Assembly: GCA_030537215.1 (NCBI GenBank)
Contig: JAUNOF010000005.1
Coordinates: 1 to 54,285, forward strand
DNA: 54,285 nt
Reading direction: 5' to 3'
From: Lachnospiraceae bacterium
GTDB taxonomy: Bacteria; Bacillota; Clostridia; Lachnospirales; Lachnospiraceae
Position numbers and translations under genes: made by a program. Positions within the stretch are counted from its first letter, which is position 1. Each line of letters opens with the position of its first letter. The notes under the pieces were generated by a model. It was not told where the DNA came from. It was given only the letters and a program-made list of their open reading frames with translations, and searched no databases. Below, one piece after another: positions 54,115-54,285 of the stretch.

Positions 54115-54285
54115 ATTCTTCCTGCTGCATTCCTGCTTTCTTGTACTGTTTTATACTTTGCACTCTCGCAATCGCCGCCGGTATTCGTAATCCGGGCTAT
54201 TGCCCTGCTTACTCATACCCGCTTGCCCGGCCGATATCCGTGAATTCGCTCATGCAAGCATGGCTCATTCACGGCTGCCGTCCGG
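54115..54285. other. Palindromic right end of the window
   Basis: This 171-bp stretch upstream of the helicase contains no gene. It holds CCGGGC (54192-54197)/GCCCGG (54225-54230) and a strong hairpin CCGTGAAT (54238-54245)/ATTCACGG (54267-54274) with inner CATGC-AA-GCATG. The inner piece resembles the loop of the element at 16521-16555. I could not find a convincing helicase promoter here. Confidence 0.5.

Overview
The window looks like chromosomal DNA of an anaerobic, low-to-mid GC Firmicute, most likely a gut Lachnospiraceae (inference). Pointers are the cmk-ispH-rpsA chain, a pyrophosphate-type phosphofructokinase, a one-chain PurL of 1256 residues, a YtvI-like permease, a BglG/LicT-controlled PTS locus, CUT1 sugar ABC genes without their own ATPase, and strong AGGAGG-type ribosome sites. 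I saw no rRNA, tRNA, CRISPR array, prophage or transposase. Forty-two protein genes are supported; 38 lie on the minus strand.

Layout. 1-13.3 kb: the start of an acidic Ala/Glu-repeat protein, a DUF523 protein, a DUF4349 lipoprotein, a MATE exporter, a YtvI-like permease, HisC, a second aminotransferase, then the chain polyphosphate:AMP phosphotransferase - BaiN-like flavoprotein - Cmk - IspH - S1. 13.3-26.3 kb: one probable 11-gene catabolic operon, from a good promoter at 26290-26318 to a terminator at 13337-13376. It encodes a sugar ABC importer, an enolase-superfamily dehydratase, a DUF1537 kinase, a PdxA2-type dehydrogenase, a 2-hydroxyacid dehydrogenase, an aldo/keto reductase, a metallo-hydrolase, a glycoside hydrolase and a DeoR regulator. 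Kinase plus PdxA2 recalls the threonate/erythronate pathways. 26.7-32.2 kb: GH3 hydrolase, HAD phosphatase and GPH symporter, facing a divergent AraC regulator. 32.2-41 kb: aspartate kinase, PurL, PPi-phosphofructokinase, a phosphatase and a short sigma-like protein. 41.1-45.6 kb: a beta-glucoside PTS locus with a RAT antiterminator. 45.7-50.5 kb: a tightly coupled five-gene operon (circularly permuted ATP-grasp, alpha-E, transglutaminase, and two aspartoacylase-like proteins, one lacking its metal ligands). 50.6-54.1 kb: a LysR regulator converging on a nuclease-helicase fusion.

Two things stand out. First, a family of small non-autonomous mobile elements: copies at 3778-3909, 37824-37956 and 40818-40976, plus a 27-bp collapsed copy at 7628-7654. 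They have 14-bp terminal inverted repeats starting GTAA. The three long copies have perfect 8-bp target duplications and the collapsed one matches 7 of 8. This is the signature of IS66-type transposition. Internal hairpins show one compensatory base-pair change, and one copy forms nearly the whole 5' leader of the sigma-like gene. Second, the ATP-grasp/alpha-E/transglutaminase operon carries two added M14-like proteins and a promoter that runs straight into a terminator. It may be an uncharacterised peptide-ligation or modification system.

Start sites were often moved to an internal ATG or TTG with a good ribosome site. Functions come from motifs read by eye; no database search was possible.
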